A stretch of DNA of 64,000 bases from Streptomyces phaeofaciens (GCF_014648915.1 NZ_BMSA01000001.1:310001-374000); one strand, 5' to 3'; counted from the first letter of the stretch, positions 41,236-51,014 are shown. Program-made: numbers and translations. Notes: generated from the letters alone by a model not told the origin.

Positions 41236-41268
41236 CGTGCGGGGCAGGCTTTCCGCCCGCCCCGCACG
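41236..41268 (+). terminator. Stem-loop after the alpha-galactosidase gene
   Basis: A 10-bp perfect stem CGTGCGGGGC / GCCCCGCACG, 46 bases after the stop codon. Confidence 0.65.
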
Positions 41269-41288
41269 GGACACGAGGGGGCCGGGCC

Positions 41289-42050
41289 ATGACGGAGACG
41301 ACCGGTGACACGACGACAGGGCGCGCACCGGACACGCGGCGGACGGCAGGCCCGCGCCGCCGGGCGGCACTCGTGGCCTTCCGGATCGCCATGGCCGCCC
41401 TGATCCTGCTGCTCTCCTGGCGCACCTACGAGGAGACGGGCATCGCGCTCGCCCGGTCGAACGGCACCCTGCGCACGGCCGGGGCCACCGTCACGGAGAT
41501 GACCTCCCACACGGAGTCCGGGACCACCGGCGGCGGCCAGGACGGCGGCGGCGCCTCCTACCACTACACCGAGTACACGATCGAACTGCGCCTGGCCGAC
41601 GGTACGAAGACGCTCCACGGCGTCCCCGAGGAGTCCGTGCACGGCCTCCGGGAAGGCCGGCGGGCCACCGTGGGCCTGTGGCACGGCCGGGTCGTGGAGA
41701 TCGACGGGCGTGACGTGTGGCGGGGCTGGCACCCGCAGGCGACGGACATCACGCTGTTCGTGCTCTACCCGCTGATCATGGGCTATCTGATCGCCCTGGC
41801 CGTGTCCGCCGCCGCGTTCCTGGCGGGCCTGGGCGGCCGCGGCCGGGTGGCACCGGACGTGCGGGGTCCGGCCGGTGTGTTCGGGTTCTTCACCGGGGTC
41901 GCCGCGATCCTCGGCCTCGTCGTCCTCGGCGCCCTCGGCGAAGGCCCCGTGTTCTGGCCGCTGGTCCCCGTCGCCGCCGGAACGGCGGTCGCGCTGGCCC
42001 GGCTTCGCGCGGACGTCCGGCGGGCCCGGCGCGCCGCTGCGGCCGCCTGA
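41289..42050 (+). CDS. Integral membrane protein of unknown function
   Basis: A 253-residue protein not recognised as a named family. A membrane helix lies at about 27-44 (AALVAFRIAMAALILLLSW). An extracytoplasmic loop of roughly 105 residues follows, with a Gly-rich turn (TGGGQDGGGASYHYTEYTIE) and a small beta-domain (IELRLADGTKTLHGVPEE; GRRATVGLWHGRVVEIDGRD). Three further helices lie at about 153-240, and the C-terminus is basic (RRARRA). This resembles DUF3592-like membrane proteins, but that is tentative. It stands alone between the alpha-galactosidase and a convergent SnoaL-like gene. Confidence 0.75.
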   Translation: MTETTGDTTTGRAPDTRRTAGPRRRAALVAFRIAMAALILLLSWRTYEETGIALARSNGTLRTAGATVTEMTSHTESGTTGGGQDGGGASYHYTEYTIELRLADGTKTLHGVPEESVHGLREGRRATVGLWHGRVVEIDGRDVWRGWHPQATDITLFVLYPLIMGYLIALAVSAAAFLAGLGGRGRVAPDVRGPAGVFGFFTGVAAILGLVVLGALGEGPVFWPLVPVAAGTAVALARLRADVRRARRAAAAA

Positions 42051-42318
42051 CGATCCGCGAGGGCGGGCGGTCACCGCCGCCGCAGGGGCCGTGGTGGCCG
42101 TGGCCGCCGTCGGCGAGCGCCCTGCGTCGGCGGGGCGAGCGGGCGGGGCCGCGCCGCCTCCAGCGCCGTCCGCAGCACCGCGACGGACACCCGTCGGCCC
42201 GCCGCGGAAACCGGCGCCGGCAGCAGGGTCCGGGCCGGACGTTCCCGCCCCAGCCCGGCCCGGACCGAGAAGCTCCAGGTCAGCCGGGAGGTGAACCGGA
42301 CCCTGGCGAACCGCCTCC

Positions 42319-42684
42319 CTATTCGTCCCATGCCTGGATCATCGTCTGCTCGACGATCTTGCCGTCGCGCAGCGTGATCATCGACTCGGCGAGGACACGC
42401 ACCCCGTCCGCGTAGAGGCAGGACTCGCTGAACGCGGCGCGGTCGCCCTGGATGATGCACTCCTCCAGCTTGTGCGACATGTCCCGGCTGTAGACGTCCT
42501 CGAGGAGGGCGCCGATCTCGTCCCGGCCCCGCAGCACCCGGGGGTTGCTGGGCTGGGCGGTGTGGTCGATGACGCGCAGTTCCGCGTTGTCCGCGTACAG
42601 CGACAACAGTGGGGCCGCGGACTGCCCCTCCACACCCCTGCGCAGGGTCTCCGTGTCGAAGGCGGAGCGTGATGCGGTGCCCAT
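42319..42684 (-). CDS. SnoaL-like/NTF2-fold protein
   Basis: A 121-residue single-domain protein with the cone-shaped NTF2-like pattern: an N-terminal helix (LRRGVEGQSAAPLLSLYADN), AELRVIDH, LRGRDEIGALLEDVYSRDM, then strands KLEECIIQGDRAAFSESCLY, VRVLAESMITLRDGKIVEQT and MIQAWDE. Relatives are enzymes such as ketosteroid isomerases and polyketide cyclases, or simple ligand-binding proteins; no catalytic Asp pair can be confirmed. The 268 bases after its stop hold no gene. Confidence 0.82.
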   Translation of the reverse strand: MGTASRSAFDTETLRRGVEGQSAAPLLSLYADNAELRVIDHTAQPSNPRVLRGRDEIGALLEDVYSRDMSHKLEECIIQGDRAAFSESCLYADGVRVLAESMITLRDGKIVEQTMIQAWDE

Positions 42685-42854
42685 GGTGACCTCCCTGGAG
42701 AATCGCGAACCTGGGGAGCCGGGGCGCCCGGTATCCCATCTTCGAGACTCCTCCGCCGCACCGGGCTCGGCAAGCGCAGCCGGACCGTCGTCCTCACGGG
42801 TGAGCCGGACGCCGTACCCGTGTCCGCCGGGGCGCGGCGGCCGTTGCCGATGTC

Positions 42855-43154
42855 ATGATCTCCCCTCGACGCATCGTCGCCGCCGCCGCGCTCGCCGCCG
42901 GGTTCACCGGCCTCGCAGCCCCCCTGGCGAACGCGGCCGAAGCCCCGGACGCCGGCAAGCTGAACCCGATCGCCGCCCTGGACGCGCTCGCCGCGAGCCA
43001 GCTTCCGCAGGAGAGCCGGGGCGAGCTGCCGAAGATCTCCCGGCAGCTGTCCGAAGTGAAGAACGTGCACCAGCTGAGCAAGCTGAACGAGCTGCACCAG
43101 CTCACCGACCTCGCCGCGCCCGTCACGGGGCTGCTGCCCGCCATCGAGACCTGA
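42855..43154 (+). CDS. Small secreted protein of unknown function
   Basis: A 99-residue protein with a clear signal peptide (ISPRRIVAAAALAAGFTGLA, cut near ANAAEAPD). The 70-residue mature part is helical, lacks Cys and aromatic residues, and carries a short Leu-spaced segment (KNVHQLSKLNELHQLTDLAA) that looks amphipathic. It is followed by a strong terminator, so it is transcribed alone. Similar tiny secreted proteins are common in Streptomyces; no function is assigned. Confidence 0.75.
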   Translation: MISPRRIVAAAALAAGFTGLAAPLANAAEAPDAGKLNPIAALDALAASQLPQESRGELPKISRQLSEVKNVHQLSKLNELHQLTDLAAPVTGLLPAIET

Positions 43155-43167
43155 TCGCCGGTCCGCC

Positions 43168-43211
43168 CCCGTGGGGCCGCCGCCCGGACCGTCGGGCGGC
43201 GGCCCCACGGG
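43168..43211. terminator. Very strong stem-loop between convergent genes
   Basis: A perfect 19-bp stem, CCCGTGGGGCCGCCGCCCG (43168-43186) with its complement at 43193-43211, and loop GACCGT. It lies between the small secreted protein and the convergent ABC transporter. Confidence 0.85.
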
Positions 43212-43238
43212 TGTGCCGGCCGGTGGCGCCCGGCAGCC

Positions 43239-45011
43239 TCACTCCTCCGTCGCGAGGAACTCCGCCGACGCGAGGAACTGGGTCGCCGCCAGCTCCGCGT
43301 AGAGCGGGTCGCCCGCCACCAGTTCACGGTGCGTGCCCACCGCGCGGACCCGGCCCCCGTCCATGACGACGATCCGGTCGGCCGTCGTCACCGTCGACAG
43401 CCGGTGCGCCACCACCAGCACGGTGGTGGTCCGGGCGACGTCCGCGACCGTGTCGCGCAGCGCCGCCTCGTTCACCGCGTCCAGCTGTGAGGTCGCCTCG
43501 TCGAGCAGCAGCAGCCGGGGCCGCCGCAGCAGGGCGCGGGCGATCGCCACCCGCTGGCGTTCACCGCCGGACAGCTTGGTCCCCCGGTGCCCGACGAGCG
43601 TCTCGAGACCCTGGGGCAGCCGGGCGGTCAGCCCGTCCAGCCGGGTCGTCTTCAGCACCCGCCGCACCGCGTCGTCGTCCGCCTCCGGATTGCCCAGCAG
43701 CAGGTTGTCGCGCAGCGAGCCCGACAGCACCGGAGCGTCCTGCTCCACGTACCCGATGGAGGACCGCAGCAGGGGCAGTTCCCACGCGCCGAGGTCGCGT
43801 CCGTCGAGGGTGATCGTGCCGGACTCGGGGTCGTAGAACCGCTCGATGAGCGAGAACACCGTGGTCTTGCCCGCGCCCGACGGTCCCACGAACGCCGTCA
43901 TGCCCCGCGCCGGGACGTCGAACGTCACCCCGTGGTGCACGTACGGCAGATCGTCGGCGTACCGGAAGCGCACGTCGGTGAAGGCCAGCGCGGCCGGTTC
44001 CTCGGCGGGGGAGGGGAGCGGGGCGGGCCGGGCCGCGGGCTCCGCGGGCAGCCGCAGCGCCTCCTGGATCCGGCTCAGGGCCGCCGAACCCGTCTGGTAC
44101 TGGGTGATCGCGCCGACGACCTGCTGGATCGGGGACATCAGATAGAAGACGTACAGCAGGAACGCCACCAGCGTGGCGACATCGATCGCGCCGGTCGCGA
44201 CCCGGGCCCCGCCCACCGCCAGCACGGTGATGAACGCGGTCTGCATGGCCAGCCCGGCCGTGTTCCCGGCCGCCGCCGACCACTTCGCGGCCCGCACGCT
44301 CTGCCGCCAGGACTCCTCGGCCGCCGTGTGCAGCGTCTCCTCCTCGCGGTGCTCGGCACCCGAGGCCTTCACGGTGCGCAGCGCGCCCAGCACCCGCTCC
44401 AGCGACGCTCCCATGACGCCCACCGCGTCCTGCGCCCGCCGGCTCGCGCGGTTGATGCGGGGCACGATCACGCCCAGCACCGTGCCCGCGCCCACGACGA
44501 CCGCGAGCGTCACGCCCAGCAGCACCGGATCCACCAGACCCATCATCACCACCGTCGCGAGGAGCGTGAGTCCGCCGGTGCCGAGGCCCACCAGCGAGTC
44601 GGTGGTCACCTCGCGCAGCAGGGTCGTGTCCGAGGTGATCCGGGCCATCAGATCGCCCGGCTCACTGCGGTCCACGGCCGTGATCCGCAGCCGCAGCAGG
44701 TACGACGAAAGCGCCCGCCGCGCACCGAGCACCACCGACTCCGCCGTGCGGCGCAGCACGTACGAACCCAGCGCCCCCACCGCCGCGTTGGTGACGACCA
44801 GACCGGACAGCGCCAGCAGCGCGCCGGTTATCGCCCGGTCGTGGGACAGGTCGTCGATCAGTCCCCTGGCCACGAGCGGCAGCAGCAGCCCGGTGGCGCC
44901 GGTGACCAGCGAGAGCACCGCGCCCAGGAGCAGGGACCAGCGATGCGGCCGGACGTAGTCGAGCAGGAGCCGCCACGGGGGCCGTTCGTCGGTCGTCTCT
45001 GCGATGCTCAC
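43239..45011 (-). CDS. ABC exporter with fused permease and ATPase (MsbA/LmrA type)
   Basis: A 590-residue half-transporter from GTG 45011. Six membrane helices fill about 20-310 (type IV exporter fold). The ATPase (about 350-580) has Walker [11 protein letters not shown]-loop [10 protein letters not shown], signature KLSGGERQR, Walker [13 protein letters not shown] and H-loop VAHRLST. It probably works as a homodimer exporting lipids or drugs. It is monocistronic here and divergent from the formaldehyde dehydrogenase gene. Confidence 0.93.
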   Translation of the reverse strand: MSIAETTDERPPWRLLLDYVRPHRWSLLLGAVLSLVTGATGLLLPLVARGLIDDLSHDRAITGALLALSGLVVTNAAVGALGSYVLRRTAESVVLGARRALSSYLLRLRITAVDRSEPGDLMARITSDTTLLREVTTDSLVGLGTGGLTLLATVVMMGLVDPVLLGVTLAVVVGAGTVLGVIVPRINRASRRAQDAVGVMGASLERVLGALRTVKASGAEHREEETLHTAAEESWRQSVRAAKWSAAAGNTAGLAMQTAFITVLAVGGARVATGAIDVATLVAFLLYVFYLMSPIQQVVGAITQYQTGSAALSRIQEALRLPAEPAARPAPLPSPAEEPAALAFTDVRFRYADDLPYVHHGVTFDVPARGMTAFVGPSGAGKTTVFSLIERFYDPESGTITLDGRDLGAWELPLLRSSIGYVEQDAPVLSGSLRDNLLLGNPEADDDAVRRVLKTTRLDGLTARLPQGLETLVGHRGTKLSGGERQRVAIARALLRRPRLLLLDEATSQLDAVNEAALRDTVADVARTTTVLVVAHRLSTVTTADRIVVMDGGRVRAVGTHRELVAGDPLYAELAATQFLASAEFLATEE

Positions 45012-45171
45012 GGCGCTCCTCGGCGGTCGGACGGAGCCTTCAGGCTACGGCGGCGGCCCCGTGACGTGGCCGGAAGGAGGGGTTCGGCGGCTGGTCGGCC
45101 ACGTCCCTACCGATCAGTCACGCGTAGGGTCGGCAGTGGGACGGATGACCGCCGACGAAAGGGGCAGCACC

Positions 45172-46257
45172 ATGCCGCAGGAAGTACGCGGAGTGATCGC
45201 ACCGGGCAGGAACGAGCCGGTGCGGGTGGAGACGATCGTGATCCCCGATCCCGGCCCCGGCGAAGCCGTGGTGAAGATCCAGGCCTGCGGGGTCTGTCAC
45301 ACCGACCTGCACTACAAGCAGGGCGGGATCAACGACGAGTTCCCGTTCCTGCTCGGGCACGAGGCGGCGGGTGTCGTGGAGGCGGTCGGCGAGGGTGTCA
45401 CCGATGTCGCCCCCGGTGACTTCGTGATCCTCAACTGGCGGGCCGTGTGCGGCCAGTGCCGTGCGTGTCTGCGGGGGCGGCCCTGGTACTGCTTCGACAC
45501 GCACAACGCGAAGCAGAGGATGACCCTCCTCGACGGTACCGAGCTCTCCCCGGCCCTCGGTATCGGCGCCTTCGCCGAGAAGACGCTGGTGGCCGCCGGT
45601 CAGTGCACCAAGGTCGACCCGTCGGTGTCGGCGGCGGTGGCCGGGCTGCTGGGCTGTGGCGTGATGGCGGGCATCGGCGCCGCGATCAACACCGGCAACG
45701 TCGGGCGGGGCGACACGGTCGCGGTCATCGGCTGCGGCGGCGTGGGCGACGCGGCGATCGCCGGGTCGAACCTGGCCGGCGCGGCGAAGATCATCGCGGT
45801 CGACATCGACGACCGCAAGCTCGCCACCGCCAAGGCGATGGGCGCCACGCACACCGTCAACTCCAAGGAGACCGACCCGGTCGAGGCGATCCGCGAGCTG
45901 ACCGGCGGCTTCGGCGCCGACGTCGTCATCGAGGCGGTCGGCCGCCCGGAGACGTACAAGCAGGCCTTCTACGCCCGTGACCTCGCCGGCACGGTCGTCC
46001 TGGTCGGCGTCCCCACCCCCGAGATGAAGCTCGAACTCCCCCTCCTCGACGTCTTCGGACGCGGCGGCGCGCTGAAGTCCTCCTGGTACGGAGACTGCCT
46101 GCCCTCCCGCGACTTCCCCATGCTGATCGACCTGCATCAGCAGGGCCGCCTGGATCTCGGCGCGTTCGTGACCGAGACCATCCAACTCGACGAGGTGGAG
46201 AAGGCGTTCGACCGGATGCACCACGGTGACGTCCTGCGTTCGGTGGTGGTGCTGTGA
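45172..46257 (+). CDS. mscR: S-(hydroxymethyl)mycothiol dehydrogenase (mycothiol-dependent formaldehyde dehydrogenase)
   Basis: A 361-residue zinc alcohol dehydrogenase of class III type. Catalytic-zinc ligands are in ACGVCHTD and LLGHEAAG, the structural-zinc cysteines in [15 protein letters not shown], and the NAD site is [12 protein letters not shown]. The start [20 protein letters not shown] and the segment [13 protein letters not shown] are typical of actinobacterial MscR/AdhE2 enzymes, which oxidise the mycothiol adduct of formaldehyde and also reduce S-nitrosomycothiol. ATG 45172 has GAAAGGGG upstream. Its stop overlaps the start of the hydrolase gene by one base (TGATG). Confidence 0.93.
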   Translation: MPQEVRGVIAPGRNEPVRVETIVIPDPGPGEAVVKIQACGVCHTDLHYKQGGINDEFPFLLGHEAAGVVEAVGEGVTDVAPGDFVILNWRAVCGQCRACLRGRPWYCFDTHNAKQRMTLLDGTELSPALGIGAFAEKTLVAAGQCTKVDPSVSAAVAGLLGCGVMAGIGAAINTGNVGRGDTVAVIGCGGVGDAAIAGSNLAGAAKIIAVDIDDRKLATAKAMGATHTVNSKETDPVEAIRELTGGFGADVVIEAVGRPETYKQAFYARDLAGTVVLVGVPTPEMKLELPLLDVFGRGGALKSSWYGDCLPSRDFPMLIDLHQQGRLDLGAFVTETIQLDEVEKAFDRMHHGDVLRSVVVL

Positions 46258-46886
46258 TGGCCGCGCGCATCGAACGTCTCGTGACCTCCGGCCAGTTCAG
46301 CCTGGACGGCGGCACCTGGGACGTGGACAACAACGTGTGGATCGTCGGCGACGACCACGAGGCGATCGTCATCGACGCCGCCCACGACGCCGCGGCCATC
46401 GCCGAGGCCGTGGGCGACCGCCGGCTGACGGCCATCGTGTGCACCCACGCCCACAACGACCACGTCGGCGCGGCCCCCGCCCTGGCGGAGCTGACCGGCG
46501 CGACCATCTGGCTGCACCCCGACGACCTGCCGCTGTGGAAGCTCACCCACCCCGACCGCGAACCCGACGCCCATCTGGCCGACGGACAGGTCATCGAGGC
46601 CGCCGGCGCCGACCTGACCGTCCTGCACACCCCCGGGCACGCGCCCGGCGCGGTCTGCCTGTACGACCCGGGGCTCGGGGTGCTGTTCACCGGCGACACC
46701 CTGTTCCGGGGCGGGCCCGGCGCCACGGGCCGCTCCTACTCCCACTTCCCGACGATCATCACGTCCATCCGGGAGCGGCTGCTGTCCCTCCCGCCCGAGA
46801 CGAAGGTGCTCACCGGCCACGGCGACGCCACGACCATCGGCGCCGAGGCACCGCACCTTCAGGAGTGGATCGCCCGGGGCCACTGA
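46257..46886 (+). CDS. Metallo-beta-lactamase-fold hydrolase coupled to formaldehyde dehydrogenase
   Basis: A 209-residue glyoxalase-II-like protein. The metal-binding motif THAHNDHVG, LHTPGHAPGAVC, LFTGDTLFRGG and TGHGDATTIG give all the usual ligands. It is translationally coupled to the mycothiol formaldehyde dehydrogenase (TGATG). The likely role is hydrolysis of S-formylmycothiol, the next step of formaldehyde detoxification; this is inferred from context and family. GTG 46254 is a possible alternative start. Confidence 0.9.
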   Translation: MAARIERLVTSGQFSLDGGTWDVDNNVWIVGDDHEAIVIDAAHDAAAIAEAVGDRRLTAIVCTHAHNDHVGAAPALAELTGATIWLHPDDLPLWKLTHPDREPDAHLADGQVIEAAGADLTVLHTPGHAPGAVCLYDPGLGVLFTGDTLFRGGPGATGRSYSHFPTIITSIRERLLSLPPETKVLTGHGDATTIGAEAPHLQEWIARGH

Positions 46887-47083
46887 CGGCGGCGCTCCGC
46901 ACGAGCGGCACCGCGCCCGGCGCCGCCCGCCACCCGTCGCCGTAACCCGCCGCCCGCGGCCTGCGCCCGGCCGGGTGACCTGGCGGAGAAATCCGCGCCC
47001 CGCCCGCCAAAGCCGACAGAAGGTGTCCGGTTTTCCCGGGATCCTCTCGATGACACCACTCGCGAGGGAAAGGGAGGCCGGAC

Positions 47084-47998
47084 ATGCCGGGTCCGCTGGA
47101 AGGCAAGGTCGCACTGGTCGCGGGGGCGACCCGGGGCGCGGGACGGGGCATCGCCGTGGAACTCGGCGCGGCCGGCGCCACGGTCTACGTCACGGGACGC
47201 ACCACCCGGGACCACCGCTCCGAGTACGACCGCCCCGAGACGATCGAGGACACCGCCGACCTGGTCACCGAGGCCGGCGGCCGGGGTGTCGCCGTCCCCA
47301 CCGACCACCTCGACCCGGCGCAGGTGCGCACCCTGGTCGAGCGGATCGACGCCGAGCAGGGCCGCCTCGACGTCCTCGTCAACGACGTCTGGGGCGGCGA
47401 GCACCTCTTCGCCTGGGACACCCCGCTCTGGGAGCACGACCTCGACAACGGTCTGCGGCTGCTCCGCCTCGCCGTCGAGACCCATGCCGTCACCAGCCAC
47501 CACGCCCTTCCGCTGCTGCTGCGCCGGCCGGGCGGACTGGTCGTCGAGATGACCGACGGAACCGCCGAGTACAACCGTGACACCTACCGAGTGAACTTCT
47601 TCTACGACCTCGCCAAGGCGTCCGTCCTGCGGATGGCCTTCGCCCTCGCCCATGAACTCGGCCCGCGCGGCGCCACCGCCGTCGCGCTCACCCCGGGCTG
47701 GCTGCGCTCGGAGATGATGCTCGACAACTTCGGCGTACGCGAGGAGAACTGGCGCGACGCCCTCGACCGCGTCCCGCACTTCGCCATCTCGGAGACCCCC
47801 CGCTATGTCGGCCGGGCCGTCGCCGCGCTGGCCGCCGACCCCGAGGTGGCCCGGCTCAACGGACAGTCCTTCTCCAGCGGCGGCCTCGCCCCGGTGTACG
47901 GCTTCACCGACCTCGACGGCAGCCGCCCGGACGCCTGGCGCTACATGGTCGAGGTCCAGGACCCGGGCAAGCCGGCGGACCCGACCGGCTACCGCTGA
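47084..47998 (+). CDS. Short-chain dehydrogenase/reductase
   Basis: A 304-residue classical-type SDR. The coenzyme loop reads GATRGAGRGIAVELG, with VYVTGRTTR after it (basic residues suggest NADPH). LDVLVNDVWGG replaces the usual NNAG motif, and YRVNFFYDLAKASV provides the YxxxK catalytic pair (Tyr then Lys three residues on, as YDLAK). The C-terminus includes a longer lid (EMMLDNFGVREENWRDALDR). The substrate is unknown. ATG 47084 has GGGAGG upstream. Confidence 0.9.
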   Translation: MPGPLEGKVALVAGATRGAGRGIAVELGAAGATVYVTGRTTRDHRSEYDRPETIEDTADLVTEAGGRGVAVPTDHLDPAQVRTLVERIDAEQGRLDVLVNDVWGGEHLFAWDTPLWEHDLDNGLRLLRLAVETHAVTSHHALPLLLRRPGGLVVEMTDGTAEYNRDTYRVNFFYDLAKASVLRMAFALAHELGPRGATAVALTPGWLRSEMMLDNFGVREENWRDALDRVPHFAISETPRYVGRAVAALAADPEVARLNGQSFSSGGLAPVYGFTDLDGSRPDAWRYMVEVQDPGKPADPTGYR

Positions 47999-48002
47999 GC
48001 CC

Positions 48003-48539
48003 TCAGGCGTCGGCGACGGGCAGGGTCGGCCAGCGCGCCGGGTGCCCCGGCGGCAGCGCGAGATCCTCGCGTACGGCGGTGTAGTACCCCTCGCGGCCGG
48101 CTCGCTGCCGCTCCAGCAACGCCTGCCAGGCGGCGGGATCGCGGGTCCCCTCGCGCATGAACCGTTCCATGTCCATCACCGCCGTCACCCACACCCGCGC
48201 CCGCTCCACCACATCGCGGCTGCCCAGCATGATCAGGGCCTCGCCGGCCGGGTCGCGTCCGTCGGTCGCCGCCGCCAGCAGCGGCTCCGCCTCCTGTGGG
48301 GACAGGGGGTGCGGGTGCGGGTCGTTGCCCAGATGGGAGGCGACCCGGTAGGTCAGGTTCACCGACTTCTTCAGTGCCCGCGCGTACTCGCCGTACACCG
48401 TCAGCCGGCGCTCCTCCCATCGCGCCGCCGTCTCGCGCCGGAACCTCGCCCCGTCGCTGCGCACGATCGCCAGATACGAGCCGAGGGCACCGATCACGAC
48501 CCCGATGAGCGCGGGAAGCTGCTGTATGAACGCCGACAT
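48003..48539 (-). CDS. Membrane-anchored hypothetical protein
   Basis: A 178-residue protein from ATG 48539 (SAFIQQLPALIGVVIGALGS). One N-terminal membrane helix is followed by a long cytosolic helical domain (RFRRETAARWEERRLTVYGE, YARALKKSVNLTYRVASHLG, EALIMLGSRDVVERARVWVT). Such N-terminally anchored helical proteins are frequent in Streptomyces and unassigned. The gene lies 25 bp downstream of the PLP decarboxylase gene on the same strand and may be co-transcribed. Confidence 0.8.
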   Translation of the reverse strand: MSAFIQQLPALIGVVIGALGSYLAIVRSDGARFRRETAARWEERRLTVYGEYARALKKSVNLTYRVASHLGNDPHPHPLSPQEAEPLLAAATDGRDPAGEALIMLGSRDVVERARVWVTAVMDMERFMREGTRDPAAWQALLERQRAGREGYYTAVREDLALPPGHPARWPTLPVADA

Positions 48540-48564
48540 GCCCGCACGATATCGGCCGAGTCGA

Positions 48565-49950
48565 TCAGTCCCGGGCCGAGAGCGCCGCGAGCACGCGGGC
48601 CACATCCGCCTTTGACGTCCGCCAGTTGCTGAACGCCGCCCGCAGCCCCGGCACCCCGTCGTACACCGTCGGGGTCAGGAAGGCCTCCCCGGAGGCGGCG
48701 ACCGCGTCCGCCAGCGCGGCCACCCGCTTCGGGGTGGGGTCCTCGGAGAGGGTGAAGCAGACCACGTTGAGGCGGACCGGGGCCAGCAGCCGCAGTCCGT
48801 CGAGCGCGGCCACCCCCTCGCCGAGGCGCGCGGCCAGGGCCACGTTGCGCTCGACGATCTCGCGGTGCCCGGACCGTCCGTACGCCACCAGGGAGAACCA
48901 CGCGGGCAGGGCGCGCAGCCGGCGGGAGTTCTCCGGGGTCAGATGGAGGAAGTCGGGCTCGCCGGTGGGCAGGCCGAGGTAGGGCGAGGCGTTGTGGAAG
49001 ACCCGCACCTGGAGGTCGCGGCGCCGGGTGAACTGGACGGCCGCGTCGTAGGGCACGTTCAGCCACTTGTGCAGGTCGACACAGACCGAGTCGGCCGCGT
49101 CGAGCCCGTCGACGAGGGCCGCGTACGCGGGGGAGAGGGCGGCGAAACCGCCGAAGGCTGCGTCCACGTGCAGCCAGAAGTCGTACCGCTCGCGCAGCGC
49201 CGCGATGCTCCGCAGGTCGTCGAAGTCGACCGTGTTCACCGTGCCCGCGTTGGCGACGACGATCGCGGGCCGGCCGTCCAGCGCGGCGAGGGCCCGCTCC
49301 AGCGCGTCGACGTCGACGGCCTCACGGTTCCCGGGCAGCACCGGTACCCGCCGCAGCCGGTCGCGGCCGATGCCGAGGACGGACAGTGCCTTGCCGACAC
49401 TGGAGTGCGGGCTGCCGGAGAGCACGTCGACCGGGCCCAGCGCCGCGACGCCGTCCCGGGACACGTCCACCCCCAGCCGCTCGCCGAGCCACTCCCGTGC
49501 GACGGCGAGCCCCACCGTGTTCGACACGGTCGCGCCGGTCACGAACGCCCCGGAGTGCGCCTCGCCGAGTCCGAACAGCTCCCGCAGCCAGGCCACCGCC
49601 TCCCGCTCCAGCGCGGCCGCCCAGGAGCCGGCCGCTCCCGAGCCGTTCTGGTCGTACGCGCCGGTCAGCCAGTCCCCGGCGACCGAGGCGGGGGTTGCGC
49701 CGCCCGTGACGAAGCCGAGATAGCGCGGTCCGGCGGAGGCGGAGAAGCCCGGGGCCCAGCGCTCGGCGAACCGTGCCAGGGCGCCCTCGGCCCCGGCGCC
49801 CCCGTCCGGGAGGACGTCGGCGCCGGGTGCCCGGTCGAGGCGGGCCACCGGCCGGTCGTCGAGCCCGTCCAGCTCGCGGACGGCGAAGTCACGGGCGGAC
49901 TGGAGGAGTTCGGGGAACCGGGCGAGGTCGTCGGCAAGCGTCGGATGCAT
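48565..49950 (-). CDS. PLP-dependent group II amino-acid decarboxylase-like enzyme
   Basis: A 461-residue fold-type I enzyme. Recognised parts: YLGFVTGGATPASVAGDWL, GAFVTGATVSNTVGLAVARE, SPHSSVGKALSVLGIG, ANAGTVNTVDFDDL, the His-Asp pair of FWLHVDAAFGG and the Schiff-base Lys in DLHKWLNVPYDAA. This is the aromatic-L-amino-acid/tyrosine/glutamate decarboxylase superfamily. The substrate is not evident, and the C-terminal part is shorter than in animal decarboxylases. It stands alone apart from the small membrane gene downstream. Confidence 0.9.
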   Translation of the reverse strand: MHPTLADDLARFPELLQSARDFAVRELDGLDDRPVARLDRAPGADVLPDGGAGAEGALARFAERWAPGFSASAGPRYLGFVTGGATPASVAGDWLTGAYDQNGSGAAGSWAAALEREAVAWLRELFGLGEAHSGAFVTGATVSNTVGLAVAREWLGERLGVDVSRDGVAALGPVDVLSGSPHSSVGKALSVLGIGRDRLRRVPVLPGNREAVDVDALERALAALDGRPAIVVANAGTVNTVDFDDLRSIAALRERYDFWLHVDAAFGGFAALSPAYAALVDGLDAADSVCVDLHKWLNVPYDAAVQFTRRRDLQVRVFHNASPYLGLPTGEPDFLHLTPENSRRLRALPAWFSLVAYGRSGHREIVERNVALAARLGEGVAALDGLRLLAPVRLNVVCFTLSEDPTPKRVAALADAVAASGEAFLTPTVYDGVPGLRAAFSNWRTSKADVARVLAALSARD

Positions 49951-50165
49951 ACGAGGACCCTAGGGCGGGGGTGCCGGTCGATGCCCGGTCCACTTGAGGG
50001 AAACTGGACCGGACGGACGAGGGCCGTGTCCGCGGGAACGCCCGCCGGCGGTCCGTCGGAAGTTCACCGTTTCGTCACAGCCCGGGCGGGCCTACAACCG
50101 ATGCGCGAGCACGGTGGTCTACCAGGGGGAGATCGCCACAATCGCGCCGGAAAGAGGGCAGGGCC

Positions 50166-50861
50166 ATGGGGGACATACGCAGACGAGGAGCCGTCGTACT
50201 CGGGGTCACGGGGCTGCTGGCACCGCTGACGCTCGCCATGGGCGCCGCGCCGGCCCAGGCCGCGAGCTGCACCACCCAGGCCGGCCCCTATCAGAAGCAG
50301 GTCGAGAAGTTCCTCGGCCGGCCGGTGGACGGCAGGCAGTCGACCACCGACTGCAAGGCCATCCAGGCCTTCCAGACCAAGCACGGCATCACCCCGAACA
50401 TCGGCTACGCCGGGTCCGTCACCTGGGGTGTGATGGATCTCATGAACAAGCAGAAGGCGGTGGGCAGCAATCCCAACCGGGACCGCAAGTGCCCGACCAA
50501 CAAGGGCCGCATCGCCTGTGTGAACCTCACCCTCCAGATCAGCTGGATCCAGGACGGCAGCCGGCTCGTCTACGGGCCCGTCCCCGTCCGCACCGGCCGT
50601 GACGGGTACGAGACCCGCACCGGCCTGAAGAAGATCTACTGGCGGCACATCGACCATGTGTCGAGCATCTACAACGTGCCCATGCCGTACAGCCAGTTCT
50701 TCGACGGCGGGCAGGCCTTCCACTCGGTGGGCGTCAGCATGTGGAACCCGCCGGGCTCGCACGGCTGCGTCAACATGACCAAGACCACCGCCAAGAAGTA
50801 CTGGTCCCTGCTGAAGACCGGCGACGACGTCTTCGTCTACGGCCGCAAGCCGGGTACCTGA
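50166..50861 (+). CDS. Secreted L,D-transpeptidase with N-terminal peptidoglycan-binding domain
   Basis: A 231-residue exported protein (signal peptide cut near PAQAASCTT). A PG_binding_1-like region follows (YQKQVEKFLGRPVDG; KAIQAFQTKHGITPNIGYAG). The YkuD catalytic domain has VNLTLQISWIQDGSR, GPVPVRTGRDGYETRTGL, FHSVGV and the SHGCVNMT motif with the nucleophilic Cys. It forms 3-3 cross-links in peptidoglycan or attaches proteins to it. ATG 50166 follows AGGGCAGGG. Confidence 0.92.
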   Translation: MGDIRRRGAVVLGVTGLLAPLTLAMGAAPAQAASCTTQAGPYQKQVEKFLGRPVDGRQSTTDCKAIQAFQTKHGITPNIGYAGSVTWGVMDLMNKQKAVGSNPNRDRKCPTNKGRIACVNLTLQISWIQDGSRLVYGPVPVRTGRDGYETRTGLKKIYWRHIDHVSSIYNVPMPYSQFFDGGQAFHSVGVSMWNPPGSHGCVNMTKTTAKKYWSLLKTGDDVFVYGRKPGT

Positions 50862-51001
50862 GCGGCCCCGGGGGCACGTCGGGCGGCCGGTCGCCGAGGC
50901 GAATTCACCGGCCGCTCTTGACAGATGGACGTGATCAGTAACACGGTCCGTTATGTCCGCCTTGTTCCCGATTACTCACGGCGCCTTCACCTCCGACATC
51001 G

Positions 51002-51007
51002 TAAGAT
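51002..51007 (+). promoter_or_regulatory. -10 box of a probable leaderless transcript
   Basis: TAAGAT ends seven bases before the ATG at 51015, so transcription would begin at or next to the start codon. A second -35-like TTGACA at 50918-50923 could serve a longer transcript. No Shine-Dalgarno sequence precedes the ATG. Confidence 0.55.
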
Positions 51008-51014
51008 TCACACC

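Noticed and set aside
42051..42318. Possible coding sequence after the membrane protein gene
   Set aside because: Frames here give Arg/Pro-rich shadows without a start site; the stretch looks like non-coding spacer between convergent genes.
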